This document shows positions 1 to 6,684 of a DNA stretch of 64,000 nucleotides, piece by piece; the first letter of the stretch is position 1, and every line of letters begins with the position of its first letter. The stretch spans positions 105,550 to 169,549 of the forward strand of contig CADEGD010000002.1 of assembly GCA_902826795.1 (NCBI GenBank), given 5' to 3'. The stretch is from an uncultured Acidobacteriota bacterium (GTDB lineage: Bacteria; Acidobacteriota; Blastocatellia; Pyrinomonadales; Pyrinomonadaceae). Both the position numbers and the translations under genes were made by a program. The notes beneath the pieces were generated by a model. That model was given only the letters and a program-made list of their open reading frames with translations, was not told the DNA's origin and ran no database searches.

Positions 1-77
1 GCATTCCGGTACATCTCGTAGAAGTCCGGATATTTCATCGGCCGAAGTGTGAGGTTAAATCCTGGGTCTAGCAACAT
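1..77 (-). CDS. nrdB: Ribonucleotide reductase beta subunit, N-terminal fragment
   Basis: Translating the minus strand from the ATG at 77-75 gives a peptide beginning MLLDPGFNLTLRPMKYP and continuing DFYEMYRNA to the window edge. This matches my memory of the N-terminus of R2 (NrdB) proteins, which supply the diiron-tyrosyl radical cofactor to NrdA. Only the first 25 or so residues are present, so no metal ligand can be checked. It follows nrdA in the same direction after an 83-bp gap, as expected for an nrdAB operon. The gap holds a long palindromic repeat that could affect transcript read-through into nrdB. Confidence 0.75.
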   Translation of the reverse strand, partial: MLLDPGFNLTLRPMKYPDFYEMYRN

Positions 78-83
78 AATCTG

Positions 84-160
84 AGTAAGAGTGACGCCTT
101 TAGGCGATAATTCGGTTTAATTTTGATCGGAAGAGAACGCGTAAACGCGTCACTCTTACT
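84..160. repeat. Palindromic repeat family A, copy 1 (nrdA-nrdB gap)
   Basis: A perfect 14-bp inverted repeat (AGTAAGAGTGACGC at 84-97 against 147-160) encloses two small hairpins: GCCT/AGGC around 96-105 and CGCGT/ACGCG around 138-149. The right arm ends one base before the nrdA stop codon. A second copy of the same arms occurs at 46542-46599. In RNA it could fold into a three-way structure. Whether it acts as attenuator, RNA-stability element or inert repeat cannot be decided from sequence. Confidence 0.8.
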
Positions 161-2563
161 TTATTGACAAGCCTCGCAGGCTTCAGGATTTTCGAGCGAG
201 CAAACGACCGCCTCGACATCCGAGTAAGCCTGAACATCAGGTTCGGGCTGAGCGGCACTAGCGGCGTCACCGGCCGCAACTTGCGCAATCTTTGTCGCGG
301 GCCGTGAACGAAGGTAATAGGTTGTCTTGAGGCCCTTCTGCCACGTGTACATATACATCGACGACAGCTTGCCGATCGACGGGCTTTCCATAAACAGGTT
401 CAGCGAGCCGCTCTGGTCGATGTATGCTCCGCGGTCGGCGGCCATGTCGATAAGCGAGCGCATCGGCACTTCCCACGCGGTGCGATAAACTTCGCGAAGA
501 TCGGGCGGGATGGCATCGATGTCCTGTATCGACCCTTCGGCGAGCTTGATCTTGTTGCGGATCTCGTCCGTCCAAAGACCGATCGCGCTCAGTTCTTTCA
601 CCAGATACTTGTTGATCTGGATGAAGTCACCGCTCAGCGTTTCGCGTTTGAAAAGATTAGACACCTGCGGCTCGATGCATTCGTAAGATCCGGCGATCGC
701 AGCGATCGTCGCGGTCGGGGCGATCGCGATCATCAACGAATTTCGAAGTCCGTAAGCCTTCACCTTTTCGCGAAGAGCGTCCCAGCGAGCCGTATCTTCA
801 GGCGTGACGCCCCAAAGGTCGAACTGGAAAATTCCTTGAGCGGCTTTCGTTTCGGCAAAAGCCGGATGGGCACCTTTCGCTTTCGCAAGATCGCACGACG
901 CGTCGAGTGCTCCGAAGTAGATCTCTTCCTGAATCTTCGCTGATATCTTCCGTCCTTCATCTGAATCGAACGCGAGGCGAAGTTGGAAGAATACGTCCTG
1001 CAGGCCCATCACGCCGAGACCGATGTTTCGCCATCGATTATTCGAATCTGCGGTCGACTGAATCGCGTAATAGTTGAGGTCGATCACCCGGTCGAGCTGG
1101 CGGACGGCGAGTTTCACGTTGGTACGAAGCTTGTCGTAATCAACCGCTCCGTCTTTCACATATCGCGCGACGTTGATCGAGCCGAGGTTGCAGACGGCGG
1201 TTTCGCTGTCAGAGGTCACCTCAACGATCTCGGTGCAAAGGTTCGAAAGGTGAACTACATTCTCTGGCCGGCCGGTCTGGTTCGCCTTCAGGTTGCAGGC
1301 GTCTTTGAACGTCATCCAGCCGTTGCCGGTCTGTGCGAGCGTACGCATCATACGAGCGTAAAGGTCGCGGGCTTTAACCTGCTTAACGAATTTCCCTTCC
1401 GCTTCGGCTTCCGTATAAGCGATCTCAAATTCGGTTCCGTAGATGTCGGGGAAATGGGGCACCTTCGAGGGATCGAAGAGCGACCAATCGCCATCCGTCT
1501 CGACCCGCTTCATAAACAGATCTGGGATCCAGTTGGCGATGTTCAGATTGTGCGTACGCCTGGCGTCGTCGCCGGTGTTGTCGCGGAGTTCGAGAAAATC
1601 TTCGATGTCGGCATGCCACGTTTCGAGATAGACGCACGCCGCTCCTTTTCGCTTGCCGCCCTGGTTTACCGCCGCTACCGAAGAATCGAGCGTCTTCAAC
1701 CACGGCACGATCCCGTTCGAATGGCCATTCGTTCCCTTGATCAACGACCCGCGTGAGCGTACGCGATGGTATGCGATGCCGATGCCGCCCGAGAATTTCG
1801 AAAGCATGGCGACATCAGAATACTTCTTGTAGATACTCTCCAGGCTGTCCTGCGGTGAATCTAGCAGGAAGCAGGACGAAAGCTGCTCGTGGGCTGTGCC
1901 CGAGTTGAACAGCGTCGGAGTCGACGGAACGTATTCGAGCGACGAGAAGAGATGATAGAGTTCCACCGCCTCAGCCGGCGATTCAGACAAGCCACAGGCG
2001 ACACGCATCCAGAAGAACTGCGGGCTTTCGATCACCTCGCGCGTCACTGGATTCTTTAACAGATATCGATCGTAAACCGTGCGGATGCCAAAAAATTCGA
2101 ATAGATCGTTGCGGGTCTGGTCGATCGCGTCGTTAAGTTTGCGGCTGTTGGCCGAGACGAACGCGGCAAGGCGATCGTTGATCAAGCCTTCTTTGTATCC
2201 GAACGCGACAGACTGCGAGAACGAATGGATCTCCTGATTGCGGACCTCTTTCTCGATGTATTGGTTAAGGAGACGCGCCGCGAGCTTGGAATACTCGGGC
2301 TCTTCGAAGATCAGGCTTGCGGCCGTCTGTATCGAGAGCTTATCGAGTTCCTGGGTGGTGGCGCCGTCGTACAATCCACTGATGGTTTTGGTGGCGATCC
2401 GCATCACATCCACGTTGGGCAGATGCGGCGTACAGCGGGAAATTGCACGGACGATCTTATTGATATCGACCGGCTCATGGTTGCCGTTGCGCTTTGTAAC
2501 GCGCATCGTTGTCTGGGTGGTTTCTTCCGTTTGACGTGCGGCGGCGGTTAGTCCGTTATCCAT
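161..2563 (-). CDS. nrdA: Ribonucleoside-diphosphate reductase alpha subunit, class I
   Basis: An 800-residue class I R1 protein that reduces ribonucleoside diphosphates to deoxyribonucleotides using a radical from NrdB. An ATP-cone sits at about residues 20-110 (RVTKRNGNHEPVD). The catalytic set is complete: Cys231 in SSCFLLDSP, the NLCTE motif with Asn441, Cys443 and Glu445, and Cys458 in AVCNLGSINV. The C-terminal tail carries Cys788 and the redox pair CEAC at 796-799 that accepts electrons from thioredoxin or glutaredoxin. The presence of an ATP-cone implies allosteric control of overall activity. The start at 2563 has GAGG about five bases upstream. Met20 is a possible alternative start. 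nrdB follows on the same strand. NrdR-like boxes lie upstream. Confidence 0.97.
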   Translation of the reverse strand: MDNGLTAAARQTEETTQTTMRVTKRNGNHEPVDINKIVRAISRCTPHLPNVDVMRIATKTISGLYDGATTQELDKLSIQTAASLIFEEPEYSKLAARLLNQYIEKEVRNQEIHSFSQSVAFGYKEGLINDRLAAFVSANSRKLNDAIDQTRNDLFEFFGIRTVYDRYLLKNPVTREVIESPQFFWMRVACGLSESPAEAVELYHLFSSLEYVPSTPTLFNSGTAHEQLSSCFLLDSPQDSLESIYKKYSDVAMLSKFSGGIGIAYHRVRSRGSLIKGTNGHSNGIVPWLKTLDSSVAAVNQGGKRKGAACVYLETWHADIEDFLELRDNTGDDARRTHNLNIANWIPDLFMKRVETDGDWSLFDPSKVPHFPDIYGTEFEIAYTEAEAEGKFVKQVKARDLYARMMRTLAQTGNGWMTFKDACNLKANQTGRPENVVHLSNLCTEIVEVTSDSETAVCNLGSINVARYVKDGAVDYDKLRTNVKLAVRQLDRVIDLNYYAIQSTADSNNRWRNIGLGVMGLQDVFFQLRLAFDSDEGRKISAKIQEEIYFGALDASCDLAKAKGAHPAFAETKAAQGIFQFDLWGVTPEDTARWDALREKVKAYGLRNSLMIAIAPTATIAAIAGSYECIEPQVSNLFKRETLSGDFIQINKYLVKELSAIGLWTDEIRNKIKLAEGSIQDIDAIPPDLREVYRTAWEVPMRSLIDMAADRGAYIDQSGSLNLFMESPSIGKLSSMYMYTWQKGLKTTYYLRSRPATKIAQVAAGDAASAAQPEPDVQAYSDVEAVVCSLENPEACEACQ

Positions 2564-2605
2564 GCTTTCCTCGGCGTGTCTCCTTAATCTTTCGTCGACC
2601 TATCA

Positions 2606-2640
2606 GAGCCTCGTTTTCTCTTTTCGAGAAAGAAAGGCTC
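2606..2640 (-). promoter_or_regulatory. Hairpin in the nrdA leader
   Basis: On the minus strand GAGCCT pairs with AGGCTC (outer stem, 2640-2635 with 2611-2606) and TTTCTC pairs with GAGAAA around a GAAAA loop. The structure ends about 43 bases before the nrdA start codon, between the likely transcription start and the ribosome site. It could influence mRNA stability or translation. No known riboswitch signature was recognised. Confidence 0.5.
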
Positions 2641-2752
2641 CCGTACCGCATCCACAATATGTTGACGACGGCTGCTTGGGTAAAACTCGGTCTTTATTCG
2701 GGATGCAGGCGGGTCCTCAGCGCGAATATCAAGGCAATCTCCTGCAGTGGAT

Positions 2753-2800
2753 ATAGACTATATTGTGTCTCTTGGGCTTTGTCAACACAAAACCTAGTGG
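2753..2800. promoter_or_regulatory. Pair of NrdR-like boxes
   Basis: Two 16-bp sites resemble the NrdR consensus ACACWATATNTWGTGT: 2753-2768 (ATAGACTATATTGTGT, 13 of 16) and 2785-2800 (ACACAAAACCTAGTGG, weaker). Their start positions differ by 32 bp, about three helical turns, the spacing typical of NrdR box pairs. NrdR represses ribonucleotide reductase genes when dATP is high, so the location upstream of nrdA fits. Confidence 0.6.
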
Positions 2801-2899
2801 TTTCATGTTAAATCTACAACCGCAATCATTTCAACATTTAGCGCGCCGCACATAATGTTTTGCTTGAAAATTTCTGTAACATCGGCGTAACTGCCTTAA

Positions 2900-2915
2900 A
2901 CACAATATCTTGTGG
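2900..2915. promoter_or_regulatory. Third NrdR-like box
   Basis: ACACAATATCTTGTGG matches the NrdR consensus at 15 of 16 positions and is the best single match in the region. It begins 115 bp beyond the second box, about eleven helical turns. It could be an auxiliary site or mark a second, more distant promoter. Confidence 0.6.
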
Positions 2916-2934
2916 TTCGCTTAAGGCCGTCAGA

Positions 2935-2943
2935 TGTGGATAA
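2935..2943 (-). promoter_or_regulatory. DnaA box
   Basis: TGTGGATAA is the exact reverse complement of the TTATCCACA DnaA box. A weaker TGTGGAAA follows at 2958-2965. In Escherichia coli DnaA helps control nrdAB through boxes upstream of its promoter. Here the box lies 20 bp from an NrdR-like box. A single 9-mer can occur by chance. Confidence 0.45.
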
Positions 2944-3119
2944 TTGGTGGAAAATCATGTGGAAATTCGTGCCGTCCAACTCTCATCTTCGCGAAGAATT
3001 CGCCGTTATCTATATTTGCACAAGTGGAAAACCGCGACCTGGAATTTCTCTCGAAGGCGGCAATGTCTACCACTAAGTGTTCGGCCAACGGAATCAGTTA
3101 GCGTGTTGCCTATCTCCTT

Positions 3120-3506
3120 TTACGAGTTGGAAACAACCGGAACGTCGTTGGTGAAAATCACGATAATTTCGTGACTTGTTATGAGTGCGTAGCACCGCAA
3201 ACTTTGCGGTTCCTCGTAAACGTCACTAAGGCCTAACGCCTCAACTAAATGGTTGCTTTCAATTCGACGAAGGAAGCCTGAGTCCTCACTACGCGTGAGG
3301 TTGGCGACAGATGCCGCAAATTCTTCGACCACAAAATATGAGATTGGATCATTAACAGTTACTTTGAACCTACGACTTTCAGAACTCGGCCGAATAGCTC
3401 TGTTTTTTTGAACAATCTGCTCGGTTACCTCGATGTTTAGAGTACTTCCGTCGTAGCAAAGTCTGTCGAACAAGATTTCGTAACAACTGTCGAGCTCGGT
3501 ATCCAT
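3120..3506 (-). CDS. Unknown 128-residue protein
   Basis: I do not recognise a family. The protein is soluble, acidic and rich in beta-forming residues, with no signal peptide or membrane segment. It starts at an ATG two bases after the stop of the upstream metallo-hydrolase on the same strand, so the two are probably co-transcribed and translationally coupled. Its base composition is somewhat richer in A and T than neighbouring housekeeping genes. The long non-coding region follows it. A role accessory to the hydrolase is possible but unsupported. Confidence 0.6.
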   Translation of the reverse strand: MDTELDSCYEILFDRLCYDGSTLNIEVTEQIVQKNRAIRPSSESRRFKVTVNDPISYFVVEEFAASVANLTRSEDSGFLRRIESNHLVEALGLSDVYEEPQSLRCYALITSHEIIVIFTNDVPVVSNS

Positions 3507-3508
3507 AT

Positions 3509-4276
3509 CTAAGAGTCTGTATCAACAACCAACCCGTCCCACGCGAACTCGACATTCTTAGGCAACAGCGAGGAATCGCGGGCGTGGAGGATGTCGTGGT
3601 TTAGGTGCGTTAGATAGGCGCGTTTTGGTTTGAGGTCTTCGATGATGCCGAGGGCTTCTTCGAGGTGGAGGTGCGTCGAGTGCGGTTTGAGTCGGACGCA
3701 ATCGAGCACGAGCACGTCAAGATTGCGGAGGCCGTCCATCGAATCGGGCGGGATCGTTTTAAGGTCCGTCGCGTAAGCGAAATCGTTGAAGCGGTAAGCA
3801 ACGACCGGCAGCTTTCCGTGGATCACCTCAAGCGGTGTGACCTCGACATCGTTGATGCAAAACGGCGAATTGTGGACGACCGTGTGCGGGATCAACTGCG
3901 GCAGGCCGCCGCCGAAATGGGTTGGCTGAAATATGTATTGAAAGATGCGGCGAAGGTCGATCCACGCGATCTCGTTCGCAAAGATCGGCATCGCTCCGTA
4001 TCGAAAATTCAACGGACGAATGTCGTCGAGCCCGAAGACGTGATCGACGTGGCAATGGGTGATCAAAACGGCATCGAGCTTTCGGATGTTCGCCCGCAAC
4101 GCCTGCTGGCGAAAGTCGCTCGACGTATCTACGAGGATCTTCGTGTCGCCATGCTCGATCAATATCGATACCCGCAGTCGCTTATCTCGCGAGTCTTCGG
4201 ACACACACGTTTCACAGTCGCACGCGATCGACGGTACGCCTGTGGAGGTTCCTGTTCCGAGAAAGGTCAATTTCAT
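3509..4276 (-). CDS. PhnP-like MBL-fold metallo-hydrolase
   Basis: A 255-residue single-domain metallo-beta-lactamase-fold protein. The metal site is visible as THCHVDHVFGLDD (His74, His76, Asp78, His79), with later ligands likely in the EVIHGK and THLNHD segments. The N-terminal MKLTFLGTGTSTGVP is typical of the PhnP / tRNase Z-like branch, and the Cys20-Cys24 region resembles the extra metal or structural site of PhnP. PhnP cleaves ribosyl 1,2-cyclic phosphate during phosphonate breakdown, but no other phn genes are nearby, so the true substrate is open. Usual length for the family. It leads a two-gene unit with the unknown 128-residue gene. Confidence 0.85.
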   Translation of the reverse strand: MKLTFLGTGTSTGVPSIACDCETCVSEDSRDKRLRVSILIEHGDTKILVDTSSDFRQQALRANIRKLDAVLITHCHVDHVFGLDDIRPLNFRYGAMPIFANEIAWIDLRRIFQYIFQPTHFGGGLPQLIPHTVVHNSPFCINDVEVTPLEVIHGKLPVVAYRFNDFAYATDLKTIPPDSMDGLRNLDVLVLDCVRLKPHSTHLHLEEALGIIEDLKPKRAYLTHLNHDILHARDSSLLPKNVEFAWDGLVVDTDS

Positions 4277-4288
4277 CGAAAAGAATTA

Positions 4289-4347
4289 GCCACGGAGAAC
4301 ACAGTGGAAGCTGATAAATATCTCAGTGATCTCCGTGTGCTCTGTGG
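4289..4347. repeat. Inverted repeat of the CCACGGAG type
   Basis: GCCACGGAGAACACAG at 4289-4304 is mirrored by CTCCGTGTGCTCTGTGGC at 4330-4347, giving a long imperfect stem. It fills the gap between two co-directional minus-strand genes. I see no other copy in this window. It may work as a transcript-end or stability hairpin. Confidence 0.65.
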
Positions 4348-4352
4348 CAATC

Positions 4353-4955
4353 TTATTTCTTCCCCAATATATCGGCGCCGGAGAATTTCTTCGCGGCCTG
4401 CGCCTTAAGTTTCTCTTCCGTAGCTCGCACCATCGTCACGTATTGCATACGCAGATCGGCGAGCAGGCCTTCGAGCAGCTTTGCCTCTTTTTCGTGAAGA
4501 TTGCCCTGCGTTTTATCGCGGAGCATCGCTAGAACGTCAATCCAGAACTTGCCGGAATCAAGGTCGAGCGTTCGCTGGCCGGTCGCGGGATGCGGAACGG
4601 CTCCGAGGGCTGCTGCCGCGTTTGTCGCGAGTGTCGAAAGAAAATTTACAAAGCTTGCCGGATCTTGAGCACCGGGAATGTCATCGGCCTCATCGTAAGC
4701 TTCCTCGCCCGGTTCGTCGTCCAGATACGCTCCCTCATAAGGGTCGCTTTCGGTTTCCGCCGTATTCTCGGGGACGGGTGTTTCGCTTGCCTTCACCGCC
4801 GGTGCGTCCTGTGCTTCCGGCTTCTTCGGTGCGGCATCGAGCACGACGCCTTCCTTCAAAGAGCCGTCGGGGTTGAACTTGCGACGGTCGACTACCTTCA
4901 GTTCGACTTCTTCCTGTTCATCTTTTCCGATCATAATGTTCTTGGATTTTAGCAT
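4353..4955 (-). CDS. DUF1844 domain protein
   Basis: A 200-residue cytoplasmic protein. Residues 1-100 are a charged, Pro/Ala/Glu-rich and probably disordered segment. The C-terminal half contains the DUF1844 core (DPASFVNFLSTLATNAAAAL ... HPATGQ ... LDMLRDKTQGNL-like), a helical domain of unknown function common in Acidobacteria and related phyla. The core ends in a predicted amphipathic helix. Met8 is a possible alternative start. It lies upstream of the MBL gene on the same strand, separated by a palindrome, and is divergent from mazG. Confidence 0.85.
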   Translation of the reverse strand: MLKSKNIMIGKDEQEEVELKVVDRRKFNPDGSLKEGVVLDAAPKKPEAQDAPAVKASETPVPENTAETESDPYEGAYLDDEPGEEAYDEADDIPGAQDPASFVNFLSTLATNAAAALGAVPHPATGQRTLDLDSGKFWIDVLAMLRDKTQGNLHEKEAKLLEGLLADLRMQYVTMVRATEEKLKAQAAKKFSGADILGKK

Positions 4956-5051
4956 CTGCGGGAATCGTGGTGTTAGGACGGGAGACTTGGTTGGCGCGGC
5001 TGACCGATGCTTGAGCGCGCTGGAACGGCACGTGACGCTTTAAAATGAACT

Positions 5052-5083
5052 CTTGGCGCAGCATGTTTTTTGCTTGGCGCAGC
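5052..5083. repeat. Direct repeat in the DUF1844-mazG divergent gap
   Basis: The 11-mer CTTGGCGCAGC occurs at 5052-5062 and again at 5073-5083, each followed within a few bases by a run of T. The 21-bp period equals two helical turns. Shorter repeats of GATAGTGGC/GATAGCGGC follow near 5118-5165. Protein-binding sites are possible. Nothing else is visible in this 276-bp gap. Confidence 0.5.
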
Positions 5084-5231
5084 TTTTTTTGAGGCGGTTT
5101 TTAACCCGTTTCCGAGGATAGTGGCGATAGTGGCGAATGCCGCAAGTGTGAACCGATAGCGGCGAAAGTGATCGGCATTTTTGCCTACAGAGGCACTCGA
5201 CTTCCCGGGCTTTCTAAACTTAAATATTCGT

Positions 5232-6038
5232 ATGTCCGAAAAGTTTGACGAACTTGTTGTGGTGATGGAAAAGCTTCGTGCGCCCGGAGGCTGCCCGTGG
5301 GATGCGGAACAGACCTACGCCTCGCTCTCGCAATATCTTCTCGAAGAAGCGTACGAAACTTTTGACGCGATTCACGAAGCCGATATCTCGGGTGACGTGA
5401 CGAATCTTAAAGAGGAACTTGGCGATCTTTTGCTGCAGGTAGTCTTTCATTCGACGATCGGAAAGGAACGCCGCGAGTTCGATATCGAAGACGTGGCGGG
5501 TGGCGTCGCGCGAAAACTTGTCCTGCGGCATCCGCACGTGTTCGGCGACGCTAAGCTCGAAAGCGCAACCGACGTTCTCGATAATTGGGACATGCTGAAG
5601 GCCAATGAGCGAAAGGCGTCGGGAAAGGAAGAAAAGAAGCGCGAATCGATCCTTGACGAGGTACCGGTTCACTTTCCTGGGTTGCTCGAAGCGTTGAAGG
5701 TCACGAAAAAGGCGTCCAAAGTTGGGTTCGATTGGCCTGACGCCGCTCCGATATTCGACAAGATCGCGGAAGAAACTGACGAGTTAAGGAAGGCAATCGA
5801 ACGAGGAAAGGCGGAAAATATTTCCGAAGAGATCGGCGATCTGCTTTTCGCCGTCGTCAATCTTGCACGACATTTGGATGTCGAACCGGAAACCGCGTTG
5901 AAGAAAACGAATCGCAAATTCCGCGCTCGATTTAAGTTCATTGAGGAAGAGCTAAAACGAAACGGAAAGTCGCTGGAGAATTCGTCGCTTGAAGAGATGG
6001 ATTCGCTGTGGGATAAGGCGAAGGCCCGTGGGGCTTAA
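5232..6038 (+). CDS. mazG: Nucleoside triphosphate pyrophosphohydrolase MazG
   Basis: A 268-residue two-domain MazG. It hydrolyses (d)NTPs to NMP and pyrophosphate, cleaning the nucleotide pool. The N-terminal domain has LRAPGGCPWDAEQTYASL and the metal-binding EExxE-type helix (LLEEAYE, then NLKEELGDLLLQVVFHS). The C-terminal repeat has EETDELRKAIE and SEEIGDLLFAVVNLARH. I chose the ATG at 5232 (MSEKFDEL) because homologues begin there; an upstream TTG at 5181 adds residues with no family support. The 3' end overlaps the mazF 3' end by 4 bp on the opposite strand. Confidence 0.95.
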   Translation: MSEKFDELVVVMEKLRAPGGCPWDAEQTYASLSQYLLEEAYETFDAIHEADISGDVTNLKEELGDLLLQVVFHSTIGKERREFDIEDVAGGVARKLVLRHPHVFGDAKLESATDVLDNWDMLKANERKASGKEEKKRESILDEVPVHFPGLLEALKVTKKASKVGFDWPDAAPIFDKIAEETDELRKAIERGKAENISEEIGDLLFAVVNLARHLDVEPETALKKTNRKFRARFKFIEEELKRNGKSLENSSLEEMDSLWDKAKARGA

Positions 6039-6352
6039 GAGAAAAGTTCAAGCAGGCGAGCGATGATCACCGCTTCAGACGCTTTGTCGATTACGCCGAT
6101 CTTTTTTACAAGCCGCGTACGGTCTACCGTTTGGAGCTGATCGAGTATCACGTAGCGAGTCTCGTTAAGAAACTCGACGGGAATCCGCGTCGGGTAGTGA
6201 GCTTTTGTTGCCGAAAGCGGCGCGATGATCGCGGTTTCGACGTTGCGGTTCAGTTCGTCAGGCGAAACGACAACGGCCGGACGCGTATTCTTCGGATCGT
6301 CAGACGGACGATCGTCAAGGTTGATCAGATAAACGTCGAAGCGGTTCACCAT
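6035..6352 (-). CDS. mazF: MazF/PemK-family toxin endoribonuclease
   Basis: A 105-residue protein of MazF/PemK size. It starts with RFDVYLINLDDRPS, includes the conserved TRPAVVVSPDELN strand region and IIAPLSATK, and ends in LLELFS. MazF toxins cut mRNA at short sites when released from the antitoxin. The reading frame is intact. It overlaps the upstream antitoxin by 7 bp, as in many toxin-antitoxin operons, and its last codons overlap the 3' end of mazG on the other strand. The family is clear; the cleavage specificity cannot be read from sequence. Confidence 0.9.
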   Translation of the reverse strand: MVNRFDVYLINLDDRPSDDPKNTRPAVVVSPDELNRNVETAIIAPLSATKAHYPTRIPVEFLNETRYVILDQLQTVDRTRLVKKIGVIDKASEAVIIARLLELFS

Positions 6353-6591
6353 TGCCAGTCCTTTTTCTCGAATCCGGTCGACGGCCGCTCAAGCGGCAGA
6401 TCGTCGTCACGGTCGTGCAACGATTTGAACCTCGCATCCCAATTCGACCGCGGCTTGTTGATGTTGCGGATCAGAATTCCATCCGGCGTAACCTCAAGCT
6501 CGACATCGCCAGACATCCGAGTTTCTTCCAACACCGCCTTCGGAATGCGAATGCCGTGAGAATTTCCGATCTTGATAATTTGTGCCTTCAT
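6346..6591 (-). CDS. mazE: MazE-type antitoxin (AbrB/SpoVT DNA-binding fold)
   Basis: An 81-residue antitoxin. Residues 1-45 are a swapped-hairpin AbrB domain (KIGNSHGIRIPKAVLEE) that binds DNA as a dimer. The acidic tail (DARFKSLHDRDDDLP) is the part expected to wrap and neutralise MazF. It is translated ahead of and overlaps mazF by 7 bp, so the antitoxin is made first. Autoregulation through its promoter is known for the family. No clear operator was identified in the short upstream gap, which holds a repeat element instead. Confidence 0.9.
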   Translation of the reverse strand: MKAQIIKIGNSHGIRIPKAVLEETRMSGDVELEVTPDGILIRNINKPRSNWDARFKSLHDRDDDLPLERPSTGFEKKDWQW

Positions 6592-6623
6592 GAACTGAAC
6601 CTTCGTGCTCTTTGTGTTTTCGC

Positions 6624-6669
6624 CTTTGTGCCTTTGTGTTAACTATTTTTTAACACGGACAGCACAAAG
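6624..6669. repeat. TTTGTGTTAA-type inverted repeat, copy 1
   Basis: CTTTGTGCCTTTGTGTTAA at 6624-6642 faces TTAACACGGACAGCACAAAG at 6650-6669, an imperfect palindrome. It lies between serS and mazE, which are co-directional on the minus strand. A related element is found at 26991-27049. Confidence 0.6.
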
Positions 6670-6684
6670 CCTTTCACGGGTTCG

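Larger units (their letters stand above)
2564..3119. other. Long intergenic control region upstream of nrdA
   Basis: This 556-bp stretch separates nrdA from a small unknown gene on the same strand. I see no convincing coding sequence: short open frames here lack a ribosome site and family features. It contains, in the order transcription would meet them on the minus strand, a perfect DnaA box, an NrdR-like box, a further pair of NrdR-like boxes and a strong 5' leader hairpin. The part between 2920 and 3119 shows nothing else recognisable. Confidence 0.7.

Noticed and set aside
983..1756. A 257-codon open frame on the plus strand within nrdA
   Set aside because: It is the complement of a highly conserved enzyme gene and has no family features or ribosome site; a shadow of nrdA codon usage.
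2564..2760. Cobalamin riboswitch in the nrdA leader
   Set aside because: Some class I nrd leaders carry other controls, but no B12-box sequence was found here; only a plain hairpin.
2564..3119. Possible replication origin because of the DnaA box
   Set aside because: Only one perfect box and one weak one; no cluster, no AT-rich unwinding region, no dnaA or dnaN nearby.
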